Shown piece by piece: positions 15,933 through 25,187 of a DNA stretch of 64,000 nucleotides. The stretch spans positions 1-64,000 of the forward strand of contig DVDU01000100.1 in assembly GCA_015296065.1 (NCBI GenBank), given 5' to 3'. Numbering within the stretch: the first letter of the stretch is position 1; each line of letters opens with the position of its first letter. Made by a program: the position numbers and the translations under genes. Source of the DNA: Oscillatoriaceae cyanobacterium M33_DOE_052 (GTDB lineage: Bacteria; Cyanobacteriota; Cyanobacteriia; Cyanobacteriales; Laspinemataceae). Below the pieces are notes generated by a model. That model searched no databases, had not been told where the DNA came from, and saw only the letters and a program-made list of their open reading frames with translations.

Positions 15933-17240
15933 ATGGCACCGACGCTGAAAGCCTCTGAAGTGGGATTAAAGCAAATTCAGCAGGCGCGCAAGGAAAGAGG
16001 ATGGACGATCGACTGTGAAAAATGGCTCCTCGCTGCGAGTCATTTGATGGCTCCTGACCGAGAATGGCAGATAGGCGGTCCCTATGCTGATGGCTGTTCT
16101 GAAGCGACTTGGCGGCGGTTTTTAAGGGGAGAAAAGGTCGGTACGGCTGCTTTTAAAGCGTTTTGTCAGGTTTTAGGATGTGATTGGCGCATTGTGGTGG
16201 AACGGGAAGATTTGCTGGGACTACAGATGGATCCCGGTTTGGTGGGGGTGCCTGATGTGATGGTGGGGTGCGATCGCGCCTCGGAGCTAGCTATCTTAAA
16301 CCAATGGGTTCTCCAGGATAACTGTCGCTTAATTGCCATTTTAGGCATGGGAGGAATGGGGAAAACTACCCTGGCAATTCATCTGGCCAATCAACTAGAA
16401 GATAAGTTCGATCGGGTGATTTGGCGCAGTCTCCAGCAGTCACCATCCATCATAGACCAACTAGACCAACTGCTAAACTTATGGGACGGTGAGGTACTAC
16501 CGGAAATGGAAACCGTAGATGCTAAAATATCCCGACTTATCGAATATTTACACCTGCAGCGCTGCTTAATTGTCTTTGATGGCTTGGAAGTGCTGATGAC
16601 TGCTAACGAACTGGCTGGCAGATATCGCGAAAGCTATCAAGAATATGGTAAGTTATTCCGCAAAATCGGCTCGCTCAACCACCGCAGCTGCGCCATAATC
16701 ACTAGCACCGAAAAATCGCGGGAAATTGCGGTTTTAGAAGGGAAAAATAGCCCTGTGCGCTGCCTGCATGTGGCTGGTTTAAGCACGAAAGCCGCTCAGG
16801 AGATTCTGCGCGATCGGGGTTTGGTGGAAGAACCCGCATGGGACGAGTTAATTCAGCGTTACCGAGGCAATCCTTTGGCTTTGCGCATCATCTCGGCGAC
16901 GATTGCAGAAATCTTTAACAATCGCGCCTCAGAGTTCCTCCGCCATAATACCATATTTTTAGGCGGAATTACCGAAGTATTAGACCAGCAGTTTGAGCGG
17001 CTTTCTGACGTGGAAATCAAGCTGCTGTACCAGCTCGCTATATCCGGGGAACCATTAGATATCGAAGGCTTGCGAGAGGGTTTAGCCGCCGCCGCTTTGT
17101 CCACTTCCCAGTTGATGGCGGCTCTGCAATCTTTGGCGTGGCGATCGCTCATAGAAAAAAACAGCTCCACCAGCCAAGTTACCTTCACTCTGCAACCCGT
17201 CGTGATGAAATATGTCATCAACAACTTTGGTCATATCTAA
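15933..17240 (+). CDS. NB-ARC (STAND) ATPase with N-terminal HTH-like domain
   Basis: 435 aa. Residues 1-95 are the cyanobacterial APTLKAS-GL-QI-QARKERGW domain that usually precedes NB-ARC/WD40 proteins. Residues ~110-390 are an NB-ARC ATPase: Walker A GMGGMGKTT from G138, Walker B CLIVFDGLE, sensor-like IITSTEK, GNPLALRI and a winged-helix part (LLYQLAISGEP). The WD40 or TPR sensor normally fused to the C-terminus is missing; the protein stops after the winged helix. The next gene begins 13 bp downstream and carries TPRs behind a kinase, so sensing may be split between the two. STAND ATPases act in signalling and antiphage immunity. Confidence 0.85.
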   Translation: MAPTLKASEVGLKQIQQARKERGWTIDCEKWLLAASHLMAPDREWQIGGPYADGCSEATWRRFLRGEKVGTAAFKAFCQVLGCDWRIVVEREDLLGLQMDPGLVGVPDVMVGCDRASELAILNQWVLQDNCRLIAILGMGGMGKTTLAIHLANQLEDKFDRVIWRSLQQSPSIIDQLDQLLNLWDGEVLPEMETVDAKISRLIEYLHLQRCLIVFDGLEVLMTANELAGRYRESYQEYGKLFRKIGSLNHRSCAIITSTEKSREIAVLEGKNSPVRCLHVAGLSTKAAQEILRDRGLVEEPAWDELIQRYRGNPLALRIISATIAEIFNNRASEFLRHNTIFLGGITEVLDQQFERLSDVEIKLLYQLAISGEPLDIEGLREGLAAAALSTSQLMAALQSLAWRSLIEKNSSTSQVTFTLQPVVMKYVINNFGHI

Positions 17241-17253
17241 AGGAGGCATCACC

Positions 17254-18810
17254 ATGTTATCCCCCGGAACTATCATTAACCATCGATATCAAATCCTCAA
17301 TCACATCGCTAGTGGCGGCTTCGGCGATATCTATGAAATCCAAGCCAAAAACACCACCAAAATCCTCAAAATCCTAAACTTACAACCAGTCCGCCGCCAA
17401 TACCACCCTAAAATCATCTCCCTATTGCAGCGGGAAGCCCAATTATTAAGCCAATTAAATCATCCCGGGATTCCCAAAATCCCAGCAGAGGATGGCTATT
17501 TCACCTGGCAGCAGGAACAGCAAACCCTCCACTGTCTCGTTATGGCAAAAATTCCCGGCAAAAATTTAGCCCAGTGGCTGCACGATAACCAACATCAACC
17601 TATTTCTGGCGACCTAGCGATCGACTGGCTAAAACAAATCACCGAAATTTTACACGAAATTCACCGTCACCACTATTTCCACCGGGATATCAAACCAGAA
17701 AACATCATGGTGCAACCCGATGGTAAGCTGGTATTGATTGACTTTGGCGCTGTCCGAGAAATCACCAACACTTACATCGGCAAATTATCGGAACGCCAAG
17801 AAGTAACTATTTTAATCTCTCAAGATTATACCCCCCTAGAGCAAATCAAGGGCCAATCTGTCCCCCAATCAGATTTTTTTGCCTTGGGACGGACAATGGT
17901 GCATCTGTTAACCGGTATTTCTCCCAGTCAACTGCCCAAAGATGACGCCACTGATGAGTTACTATGGCGAGAACAGGCACCAAATGTATCCCCCGCTTTG
18001 GCCGATTTACTCGATGACATGATGGGTTTGTTTCCCAGAGAGCGTCCCCAAAGTACCACAATTATTTTACAGCGGTTAGCGGCAATTGACAATAAATTAT
18101 CATGGGCAGAATCTGCGCCACCCCAGCGAGATATCAAAAAACCACAATCAATGCGGCGGCGGATGGCTATGGCTGCTTGCCTGTTCTTGGGCGTCATTAG
18201 CTGGCCATTTGCTGCCCCTAAAATTGCGGTAGCTTGCAATAAACGGGGGGTGGAACTACATAAGGATAATCGCGTAAATCAAGCCGAATTTTATTATCAA
18301 TGTGCCTTATTATTCAAATCTGATTATGCTAAAGCTCATTACAATCTGGGCTATGCCTATGAACAGCAGCAAAAACGCGAACTAGCAGATATTCACTATA
18401 AAATCGCGATGGAGTATGGCAATGCTGCGGCTCACAGCAATTTTGGCCGATTGCTGGTTTTAGATAAAAATTGTCAGGCAGCATTACCTTTCTTTTTCAA
18501 AGGTCTAGAGCTGGCGACAAAAAATAGTGTAAAATATGCTTTGCTGGCGAATATGGGCAGGGCACAGATGTGTCAACAGCTTTACCAAGAGGCTCGCTAC
18601 TCGCTGGAAAAGGCGATCGCCCTCGCCGGAGATCGTCCCGAGGCTCATTGCCTTCTGGCTCCAGTTTTGGAAGCCTTGGGCGATCGGTCAGGTACACTGA
18701 ACAAATTAGATAAGTGTCCTGGGGAGGTACGCCGCAAGCTGCCCGAATTAGATCGGTGGTTGATTGCGCAAACACGCGATCGTCTCCTCCAGGAGCAAAA
18801 ACACCGCTAA
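17254..18810 (+). CDS. Ser/Thr protein kinase with transmembrane segment and TPRs
   Basis: 518 aa from the ATG at 17254, which has AAAGGAGG 7 bases upstream; an ATG at 17212 would lie within the preceding gene. The Hanks-type kinase domain spans residues ~10-280: glycine loop ASGGFGD, the Lys in KILKIL, HRDIKPEN catalytic loop, DFGAV, and the variant activation segment with DYTPLEQ typical of cyanobacterial Spk kinases. One membrane helix follows (MAACLFLGVISWPFAAP, ~residue 305) and then TPR-like repeats (NLGYAYEQQQKRELADIHY, ARYSLEKAIALAGDRPEAH) that would lie outside the cytoplasm. The tight link with the NB-ARC gene suggests a joint pathway. Confidence 0.9.
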   Translation: MLSPGTIINHRYQILNHIASGGFGDIYEIQAKNTTKILKILNLQPVRRQYHPKIISLLQREAQLLSQLNHPGIPKIPAEDGYFTWQQEQQTLHCLVMAKIPGKNLAQWLHDNQHQPISGDLAIDWLKQITEILHEIHRHHYFHRDIKPENIMVQPDGKLVLIDFGAVREITNTYIGKLSERQEVTILISQDYTPLEQIKGQSVPQSDFFALGRTMVHLLTGISPSQLPKDDATDELLWREQAPNVSPALADLLDDMMGLFPRERPQSTTIILQRLAAIDNKLSWAESAPPQRDIKKPQSMRRRMAMAACLFLGVISWPFAAPKIAVACNKRGVELHKDNRVNQAEFYYQCALLFKSDYAKAHYNLGYAYEQQQKRELADIHYKIAMEYGNAAAHSNFGRLLVLDKNCQAALPFFFKGLELATKNSVKYALLANMGRAQMCQQLYQEARYSLEKAIALAGDRPEAHCLLAPVLEALGDRSGTLNKLDKCPGEVRRKLPELDRWLIAQTRDRLLQEQKHR

Positions 18811-19002
18811 TTACACCGGTGGTGACATTTCCTCATCATCGCACTTATCAGCTTTGTCACAATTCTCCGTCACCACAAGCTGAGACTTTTGCGGTGCAAT
18901 TTCTGGCATAAATTGTCCCAATTTGGGCGATATCACTGCCATTGACTCCCCCAGGAGTATCATCACCATGAGGAGCTGGGAAAAATAGATTTTGCTTTTC
19001 AT
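18811..19002 (-). CDS. Small secreted peptide, hypothetical
   Basis: 63 aa from the ATG at 19002. It has a hydrophobic N-terminus (KIYFSQLLMVMILLG) that could be a signal peptide, then a Pro/Gln segment and an acidic C-terminus with two Cys (NCDKADKC). GAGAGAAACGAG precedes the start. It converges with the kinase gene, both ending at 18810/18811. No family recognised; it may not be real. Confidence 0.35.
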   Translation of the reverse strand: MKSKIYFSQLLMVMILLGESMAVISPKLGQFMPEIAPQKSQLVVTENCDKADKCDDEEMSPPV

Positions 19003-19211
19003 TGCTCGTTTCTCTCTCCAGTGGGTAAAGCAAAAGAGGAGAAGCGAGTTGGCCAACTGCGCTTTTCACAGCTCTAGTCTCTCTTTAGGAGTCAGACTTA
19101 GGCGATATGTAAAAGTCGGTTGCTATCTCAGTTATGCCCAGTTATGGTAAAGTCAGTAAAAGTCAGTAAAAGTATTAAAAAGTCATCAATTAGGAGGAAA
19201 CCTGAGAACTT

Positions 19212-19319
19212 ATGAATTTTGCCGAAGCGCTGCGATTGGTAGAGAATTTGCTCTTGACCAAGAGGGGTAAAGGTTTAAGCTATGTAAAAAATTACGTTTT
19301 GCAATCACAAAAAATGTAG
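19212..19319 (+). pseudogene. Remnant of a vWA-MoxR-associated N-terminal HTH domain
   Basis: A 35-codon frame (MNFAEALRLVENLLLTKRGK...) preceded by AGGAGG. It matches the first ~30 residues of the domain that opens many cyanobacterial AAA/WD40 proteins (as I recall it, MN-EEAL-LV-NLVF-KTGKHL). The match breaks off at VLQSQKM and a stop; no ATPase follows. Upstream lie three short direct repeats of AGTCAGTAAA. It is either the stub of a deleted STAND gene or a mini-protein carrying a lone adaptor half-domain. Confidence 0.5.
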
Positions 19320-19426
19320 ATTTTGGCCAAATTTTTTATTTAATAATTATTGTAAATTACTGCCATTATTGGGAAACAAAAGAAGTTAAAAATACCGGTA
19401 TTTGTAGAAACAATTTAACTCAAAAT

Positions 19427-19451
19427 CCCCTCTCCCAAGTTGGGAGAGGGG
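19427..19451 (-). terminator. Hairpin downstream of the methyltransferase gene
   Basis: A perfect 11-bp inverted repeat CCCCTCTCCCA/TGGGAGAGGGG with a 3-base loop, followed on the minus strand by ATTTTGAG. It could terminate the methyltransferase transcript; the same wording also occurs in dispersed repeats, so it may simply be one. Confidence 0.45.
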
Positions 19452-19472
19452 TAGGGAGTGAGGGCAATTCCC

Positions 19473-22382
19473 TCACCCCAAAGGAAATCCCCCGAATTTC
19501 TCAATTATCCCATCAACTTCCCCCATCATCTCTATCGTTGACCCCAAAATAGACAGGATATTTTGATAATGGGAGAGGTCATCAAAACTTAAAACTCGAC
19601 CCTTCCGGTCTTTCAACCATTTTTCACAAACCTGATAACCGCCAATGTGAAAATTCCAAATATCTGGGGTTACTGGGGCAAAATATTGCTCGGAGTTAAT
19701 CCACACCTGCTGGAACTGCTCATTATACTTAACTTTTTCCACCACATCAGACCCCGGAATGGGATAAGTGGCAATTTCTTGACCAGTCGTTTGCATCAAA
19801 TGTAATTGTACCAGCTTATCTCCCGCCGCCACTAATGACCAAAATAGAGCCACATTGGAAGTCAAAGGAACGCGGGGAAAGTCGATTTTCAGGAATTCGG
19901 CGTAACGGTGGCGGTAGGTGGGAGAATGGAAGATGGCATAAATATAGTGAAAAATGTCTTCGGGGCCAAAAGTGCGGGATTTATCCCCTTTGCCATCGGT
20001 GATAAAGTCTAAACCCAGCTTCCCGGAAAACTCGGCGATAAATTCTGGGGCTAAATTCGGGCGGCGACCTCCTGGAGCGTTAGTCGGTTGGTGGTCAAAT
20101 AGGGTGGGTTTGTCGGTTGGGTATAGGTAGAGAGGAAGAATTTGAGTGCTTCTATCATGTGAGCCAACTTTTAATTCTATGATAATTCGAGATACATTAA
20201 TATGGCAAAACTTTAATGACGTTACTTGTCTCGTAGCAATTAAACCCAAATTATCGCCAGCTATTAGATGCTTCATAACTTCATACCGAGGCATACAATG
20301 AAATCCTCTTGATTGCGCGGTATAATAAGTATATCTCACATCAAAAGGGCGATAAAGAATGGGAATCTGTAGCTCTTGAAATGGACCCGTCTTATCTGGT
20401 GTGTGATCCAAAGGATGATTTCTCAAGTCTTTCTGGGCTAATTCCACTTTCCAATCTCTTGTATCTTTCCCTAAATCATATTTTTGTCTAGCTTCTTCAG
20501 GAGAAAGACTGGCAAAATCGTTGACAACTTCCCAAACTTGGTCTGCTGTCCATTGAATCGTTAAAGCATCGCGAGCGGTGACAATGCCCACAGTATTCAT
20601 GGGCATAATCTCAGAAATTTTGGCGGCGGCTTCATATTCAGCCCTCACCGCCACATCTTGAGGCTGAAATAGATAAAATGGGGAATTAGGAGTTAATTCA
20701 GTCCAAGGAGTAGAACTGATATCATGCTCCGCCAACCAGTGATATTTCCCGCCCACGAGCTGGGACTGCTCATAAATTTCTCTGACTCCCCATAATTCCC
20801 CATGATAAACCTTGGCTAATTCCCCTTGACTATCCCGATACTTAATAAAAATACCAATGGCTACCCCTTGCTGGATATCAAACACATTCTGGTCAGGCGA
20901 ACCATCGGGGCTGATTTCCTGTTTCTTGCTATTGCCATGTAAGTCTAATACATAAATCTCATCAAAACTCTGCATCAAACTTTGTCGCATTCCCCGAAAT
21001 GTGGGATTATCTAAATAACCATGATTGGTAATGAAGGCTAACACCCCATAACCGGTCTGGTCAATCCGCCATTGACTGAACCGGATAAATTTCACATAGT
21101 CATCATTGAGCCATTTGGGGTTTTTCTCTCCCAGAGGTTGTCCATCCACGGCAAAATAGTTGGCGGTGGCGGTATTGCCAATGATATCCCGACCTTTTAA
21201 CAGGTTGGTAATCCAATCTCCTGTATTTACCGAATGTCCCGAATAGGGAGGATTACCAATAATCACCATCACGGGATGTTCTTGTTTCACTTCTTTGGCG
21301 GCTTCGGCTTCTTCTTTGATGCGAGAACCAAAGTTAATCACTTGTTCCGGGAGCTGAAAGGCTTCTTGTAAGGTGTTGGTGAGATAAATCCTTAACCGTT
21401 CATCGGAGCTGAAATCATAGCCTAATTCTTGCAACTGTAAGCCTAATTTCATATGAGCGACCGTGTAGGGAGCCATGAGCAGTTCAAACCCAAATAATCG
21501 GGGGAGTAAATGCTGGCTGACATAACTTGACCACATCCCTTTTTTGGTTTGGAACTGCTCAGAAATATAATCAATAATGGCGTGAATAAAGGTTCCCGTC
21601 CCTACGGCGGGGTCAAGAATCAAGACTTTATGGGTGTGGATGGTTCCGTGGGGGTGGGGGATGTGAATTTTGGTGGAGTCGGCTAATCCTTGGGGAATAT
21701 GAAATTTTTGTTTCAGGATGTAATCGACACTTTTAACTAGATAATCTACTACTGGCTCTGGGGTGTAGTAAACTCCCCTCGCTTCTCGCATTTTGGGGTC
21801 ATATTCGGCTAAAAAGGTTTCATAAAAATGCACTACGGGGTCGGTTTTGTGGGTTCTTTGGCCAAATTCTTTGAGAATTTCTGCCATATCTGTCTGTTGC
21901 AGAATGTTCGCGAGGGTATCTACTGCCCAGGTGATTCTCTCGTCTAACTCTGGGCCAGCGATTTGGCTGAATATACTGGGGAAAAATGGTAAATTTGGGG
22001 GTTGATTCTGATTCAAGCATTTGACAAATGTTACATAACAGATGGTTTGGGCGGACATATCGGCAAATTCATCGGTGGTTAACTCTCGATTGAGGATTTT
22101 TTGGGTTAATTGAAATTGCTGCTGTAAGATGCCGTCTTGATGGTCATCGGTTAAGGCGGTTAATATGACTTGCCGAATTATCTGGGCTAATTCAGCCATG
22201 CGTTTTGCCAGATTTTTGGGGGTTCTGGGGGGGACAATTGGCGGGGATTTAGGTTTTGTGGTGTTGTCTGTTTGGTAGATGTGGCTGATTTCTTGGCAAT
22301 ATGTTTTGAGGGATTTTCTCATTTTGCTATTGTGGTGGAGAAATGAAGAAGGTGCCCGCTGGATTTTGGCGGGTAACATCAA
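19473..22382 (-). CDS. Type ISP-like DNA N6-adenine methyltransferase with target recognition region
   Basis: 969 aa. It matches the methyltransferase and specificity half of type ISP restriction enzymes (LlaGI/LlaBIII kind): VVHFYETFLAEYDP leads to GVYYTPEPVVDYLV, motif I DPAVGTGTF (257-265), LPRLFGFELLMAPY, and catalytic NPPY (377-380). The C-terminal ~450 residues should recognise DNA. The Mrr nuclease and SF2 helicase that make up the first ~900 residues of type ISP enzymes are absent and no nuclease gene is adjacent, so it may be a solitary methyltransferase or need a partner elsewhere. The first ~60 residues are poorly conserved and an internal Met (residue 21) is another start. Confidence 0.85.
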   Translation of the reverse strand: MMLPAKIQRAPSSFLHHNSKMRKSLKTYCQEISHIYQTDNTTKPKSPPIVPPRTPKNLAKRMAELAQIIRQVILTALTDDHQDGILQQQFQLTQKILNRELTTDEFADMSAQTICYVTFVKCLNQNQPPNLPFFPSIFSQIAGPELDERITWAVDTLANILQQTDMAEILKEFGQRTHKTDPVVHFYETFLAEYDPKMREARGVYYTPEPVVDYLVKSVDYILKQKFHIPQGLADSTKIHIPHPHGTIHTHKVLILDPAVGTGTFIHAIIDYISEQFQTKKGMWSSYVSQHLLPRLFGFELLMAPYTVAHMKLGLQLQELGYDFSSDERLRIYLTNTLQEAFQLPEQVINFGSRIKEEAEAAKEVKQEHPVMVIIGNPPYSGHSVNTGDWITNLLKGRDIIGNTATANYFAVDGQPLGEKNPKWLNDDYVKFIRFSQWRIDQTGYGVLAFITNHGYLDNPTFRGMRQSLMQSFDEIYVLDLHGNSKKQEISPDGSPDQNVFDIQQGVAIGIFIKYRDSQGELAKVYHGELWGVREIYEQSQLVGGKYHWLAEHDISSTPWTELTPNSPFYLFQPQDVAVRAEYEAAAKISEIMPMNTVGIVTARDALTIQWTADQVWEVVNDFASLSPEEARQKYDLGKDTRDWKVELAQKDLRNHPLDHTPDKTGPFQELQIPILYRPFDVRYTYYTAQSRGFHCMPRYEVMKHLIAGDNLGLIATRQVTSLKFCHINVSRIIIELKVGSHDRSTQILPLYLYPTDKPTLFDHQPTNAPGGRRPNLAPEFIAEFSGKLGLDFITDGKGDKSRTFGPEDIFHYIYAIFHSPTYRHRYAEFLKIDFPRVPLTSNVALFWSLVAAGDKLVQLHLMQTTGQEIATYPIPGSDVVEKVKYNEQFQQVWINSEQYFAPVTPDIWNFHIGGYQVCEKWLKDRKGRVLSFDDLSHYQNILSILGSTIEMMGEVDGIIEKFGGFPLG

Positions 22383-22469
22383 CTATGCAACTCTGGTGGG
22401 TGGTGGGGCGGATGGCAGGAAAAGAAAAAACCGGCTAGGATAGGAATAATCAACCATTGGCGAAAAATT

Positions 22470-22694
22470 ATGCTGCCACATGAGTTTAATCAAATCATTC
22501 CCAACCTGCCACAGCAAGCGGATGTATTAGAAAGTTACCAACTGACGCGAGATTTTTATCGGGAGGTGCAGTACCGTCAAGATTTCGATAATTACTGCCA
22601 GTGGTATTATGAAGCGGCAAGGCAGCACCGACAGGAGCTGGAGAAAATGCGGTGGGATATTAATATTTTCGGTTGGTTTCGCCGGGGGGGCTGA
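22470..22694 (+). CDS. Small hypothetical protein
   Basis: 74 aa, rich in Gln, Tyr and Arg, likely all-helical (YQLTRDFYREVQYRQDFDNYCQWYYEAARQ split over two helices), ending WFRRGG. No membrane segment. It is divergent from the methyltransferase gene (88 bp apart). Family not recognised. Confidence 0.5.
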   Translation: MLPHEFNQIIPNLPQQADVLESYQLTRDFYREVQYRQDFDNYCQWYYEAARQHRQELEKMRWDINIFGWFRRGG

Positions 22695-22777
22695 AACCCG
22701 ATCGCTCCTGGCCCTTGTGGCCCTTGGGTAGAGCGGGCGTCCCCGCCCGCGTCACCACGGGCGTCACCGCCCGCCGC

Positions 22778-23002
22778 TTATGCGATCGATTCTATCTCAT
22801 CTTCGCGTAAGTGGGCTTTGAACTTCTTATCAAATTGGACTTGAAAAGGCAGGTTGGCGGTAATGGGTTTGCCTTCCCACTCTTCGAGGACAGCAACGAT
22901 TTCTCCTTCCTGACCTTGGAGGTCAAAGGCTTGATTGCGATGTTGCGGATGGTGATAAACAACAACGGATGTTTTGACGTGAACACGATCGCCAACTTTC
23001 AT
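22778..23002 (-). CDS. ftrV: Ferredoxin-thioredoxin reductase, variable chain
   Basis: 74 aa, full length for the variable (alpha) subunit of ferredoxin:thioredoxin reductase, which passes photosynthetic electrons from ferredoxin to thioredoxin. The SH3-like barrel signature is complete: MKVGDRVHVKTSVVVYHHP, then HRNQAFDLQGQEGEIVAVL, ANLPFQVQF and FKAHLREDEIE. The catalytic iron-sulphur subunit gene (ftrC) is not in the window. Downstream, at 22730-22775, GGGCG-rich inverted repeats may end the transcript. Confidence 0.95.
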   Translation of the reverse strand: MKVGDRVHVKTSVVVYHHPQHRNQAFDLQGQEGEIVAVLEEWEGKPITANLPFQVQFDKKFKAHLREDEIESIA

Positions 23003-23117
23003 ATTTTAAACCTATCGTTCCCTCTCGTAAGAATTTGCACCTAAGACCAGGGATGAAATTTCCTTGTCCCAGACAACCCTTATATAATCTCACATCATCC
23101 CCCCGTCCCCATCTCCC

Positions 23118-25067
23118 CTACTCGCCAACCTCCCCGGGGGGAGAAGTGCGATCGTCTGGAAGCAGCTTCTCTGGGGAGAAAAGCCGAAAACCCAAAAAGC
23201 CCAGAAGACCGCCGAGAATTACCGCCACCAACACCCCCAAAACTTTAGCTTCACCCAGAGAGAACATCAGAGAAAAGGCGGGACGACGCTGGCGGGGCGA
23301 TCGGGCGTCATCCTCCGTGTCCATACTGGGGAAATCTGCCTCTGAATCATCATAGAGCAGAGCCTTAGACGCCTCCGAGAGTTCATCCTCGACTTGAGTA
23401 GTGTTAGTTAACCGCTTCGGACTGAATAGAGCCAGTTTTTCTGGGGAAATGCGACAGCGGAGGAGAACCACCGAGGTATTGTCGTGGCCATTTTTTTCAT
23501 TCGCTAAGCGGACAAGAGCGGCGGTGGCGTCTTCCAAAGACATTTCATCAGCGAGGACAGTGGCGGCGATATCCAGAGCCGATGTTTCTACTAAATCATT
23601 ATCGCTGAGACCGTCAGAACACAGCAGCAACAAGCCATCTTCTTCTAAAATCAGGCGTTGGACGTGGGGGCGAATTAAATCACCATCTTTAGTACCCAGA
23701 GCCTGAGTGAGAGCCCCAGCATCAGGACGCTGCAAGGCTTGGCGGTAGAACATCCGCCCCAAGCGGACTGAGTTCGCGGCTACATCATCATCGGTGGTCA
23801 GTTGCTGGCAATAGTTGGCAGTGAGCCAATAAATGCGGCTATCCCCAATATGGAGGAGGTAGAGTTCGTGACTGTTGGGGAAGACACCATCTTTAGTGGG
23901 AATTTTTTGGGCTAATTGCAAAGCCATTGCCAAAGTAGTGGCCATCCGCCCACGACCCGATCGCCCTTGGGCGTCATTTTGAGTGGCGATCGTATTATTC
24001 ACCACCCGAGCGATCGCGGCAAGCTGTTCCGCCATCTGATGTGGGGGAGTAATATCACTTTCCGAGGCAATTTCTGTCACCAGAGCCCCCACCCCCAACT
24101 TCAGCGCATTTACCGCCAACTGACTAGCCACCTCGCCACCTTCGTGACCGCCAACACCATCACAGACGATCGCCAACTTACCCACCAGAGGATTAGGAGA
24201 TTTCACCCCCGGTCTTGACTCCTCCACAACCGTCGGATAGCAAGTATCCTCATTATGGTCCCGTTGAGGGCCAGGGTCAGTAGCTCCCACCACCTGTAGC
24301 CGGATCGGTAAGCGAGCCGCCGTTTCCAACAGCAAAGCATTAAGCTGACGCGAGATATCCTCCACCTCCGCCCCGGGGCGACGCATCTGCTTCCCCAAAT
24401 CTTGCAGGCGATCGCCCAATGGCGGCGACATCTTCCCCGTCCAAGTCAGCCAATGATATCCCAAATCCTGCAAATCCGGCTTCGTCACCAAACCCGCATC
24501 CCCATACAACTCCCGCAACCACACCCGCCACCCCTGTACCCGAATATTTTCCGCCTTCAGCAAACTGGATGCTACCCCCACCTGTAACAGCGGCGTCCAT
24601 AACTGCAAAATCTGCCACAGCCAATAAACCTGACGCATCCCCGGAGTCGCCGTCCACACATCCATCATCGCCGGATACAGGTTGCCACTATGAGCATCCA
24701 CCGGCACATTTTCCAGCAACAGCAGTTGAGTCGCCGCATTTTCTCCCACCGGACAGAACCCGTAAACCTGGGGGACGTGAAGATGCAGAGGATATAATTG
24801 CAAATACGGCAGAATTTCTTCTGGCGGTGCTTCCGGTAGCTCCGGCGGCTGAGCTGGCGACGTATCCAGCCAAATTTGGGGAGCCACCACCGAGTAACGT
24901 TCGGCCATCATCGAACCAGGAGAAATCTGGGCCGCCACCGCCCCCACCGCCCAGAGGTAGCGATAAACTAAAGGAGTTTGGCAAGCCGCACAGAGTCGAG
25001 TCCCCAAAACATTACCGGGGTCAGTGCAACTGGGATTGGAGCAGTAAATGGGGCTGGAACTGTTCAC
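23118..25067 (-). CDS. Membrane PP2C-family phosphatase with zinc ribbon and kinase-like region
   Basis: 649 aa. It begins with a zinc ribbon (YCSNPSC...CAAC, residues 8-31). Residues ~50-230 weakly resemble a degenerate kinase fold (LLLENVPVD, SSLLKAENIRV) without catalytic residues. Residues ~255-520 are a PP2C phosphatase: GPQRDHNEDTCY, CDGVGGHEGGEVAS, LLCSDGLSDND and NGHDNTSVVLL provide the metal-binding Asp residues. A single membrane helix follows near residue 610 (VLGVLVAVILGGLLGFLGF). PP2C enzymes of this layout oppose Ser/Thr kinases in cyanobacteria. The C-terminus lies close to a C-rich tract (23095-23140). Confidence 0.9.
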   Translation of the reverse strand: MNSSSPIYCSNPSCTDPGNVLGTRLCAACQTPLVYRYLWAVGAVAAQISPGSMMAERYSVVAPQIWLDTSPAQPPELPEAPPEEILPYLQLYPLHLHVPQVYGFCPVGENAATQLLLLENVPVDAHSGNLYPAMMDVWTATPGMRQVYWLWQILQLWTPLLQVGVASSLLKAENIRVQGWRVWLRELYGDAGLVTKPDLQDLGYHWLTWTGKMSPPLGDRLQDLGKQMRRPGAEVEDISRQLNALLLETAARLPIRLQVVGATDPGPQRDHNEDTCYPTVVEESRPGVKSPNPLVGKLAIVCDGVGGHEGGEVASQLAVNALKLGVGALVTEIASESDITPPHQMAEQLAAIARVVNNTIATQNDAQGRSGRGRMATTLAMALQLAQKIPTKDGVFPNSHELYLLHIGDSRIYWLTANYCQQLTTDDDVAANSVRLGRMFYRQALQRPDAGALTQALGTKDGDLIRPHVQRLILEEDGLLLLCSDGLSDNDLVETSALDIAATVLADEMSLEDATAALVRLANEKNGHDNTSVVLLRCRISPEKLALFSPKRLTNTTQVEDELSEASKALLYDDSEADFPSMDTEDDARSPRQRRPAFSLMFSLGEAKVLGVLVAVILGGLLGFLGFRLFSPEKLLPDDRTSPPGEVGE

Positions 25068-25109
25068 GATAGCATCAACCGTGGGAGTGAAAATCTAAAA
25101 TTAAGTTTA

Positions 25110-25183
25110 GCGTTTCAGAAACCGGGTTTCTTTGAAAAATCCCGGTTTGTTACGAGAAATCTTTGTCGAAACCCGGTTTCTTT
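25110..25183. repeat. GAAACCGGGTTTC element copy
   Basis: CAGAAACCGGGTTTCTTT, then AAATCCCGGTTTGTTACG and GAAACCCGGTTTCTTT. It ends 4 bases before the NfeD start codon, so it occupies the leader and ribosome site region. Confidence 0.75.
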
Positions 25184-25187
25184 AGCC

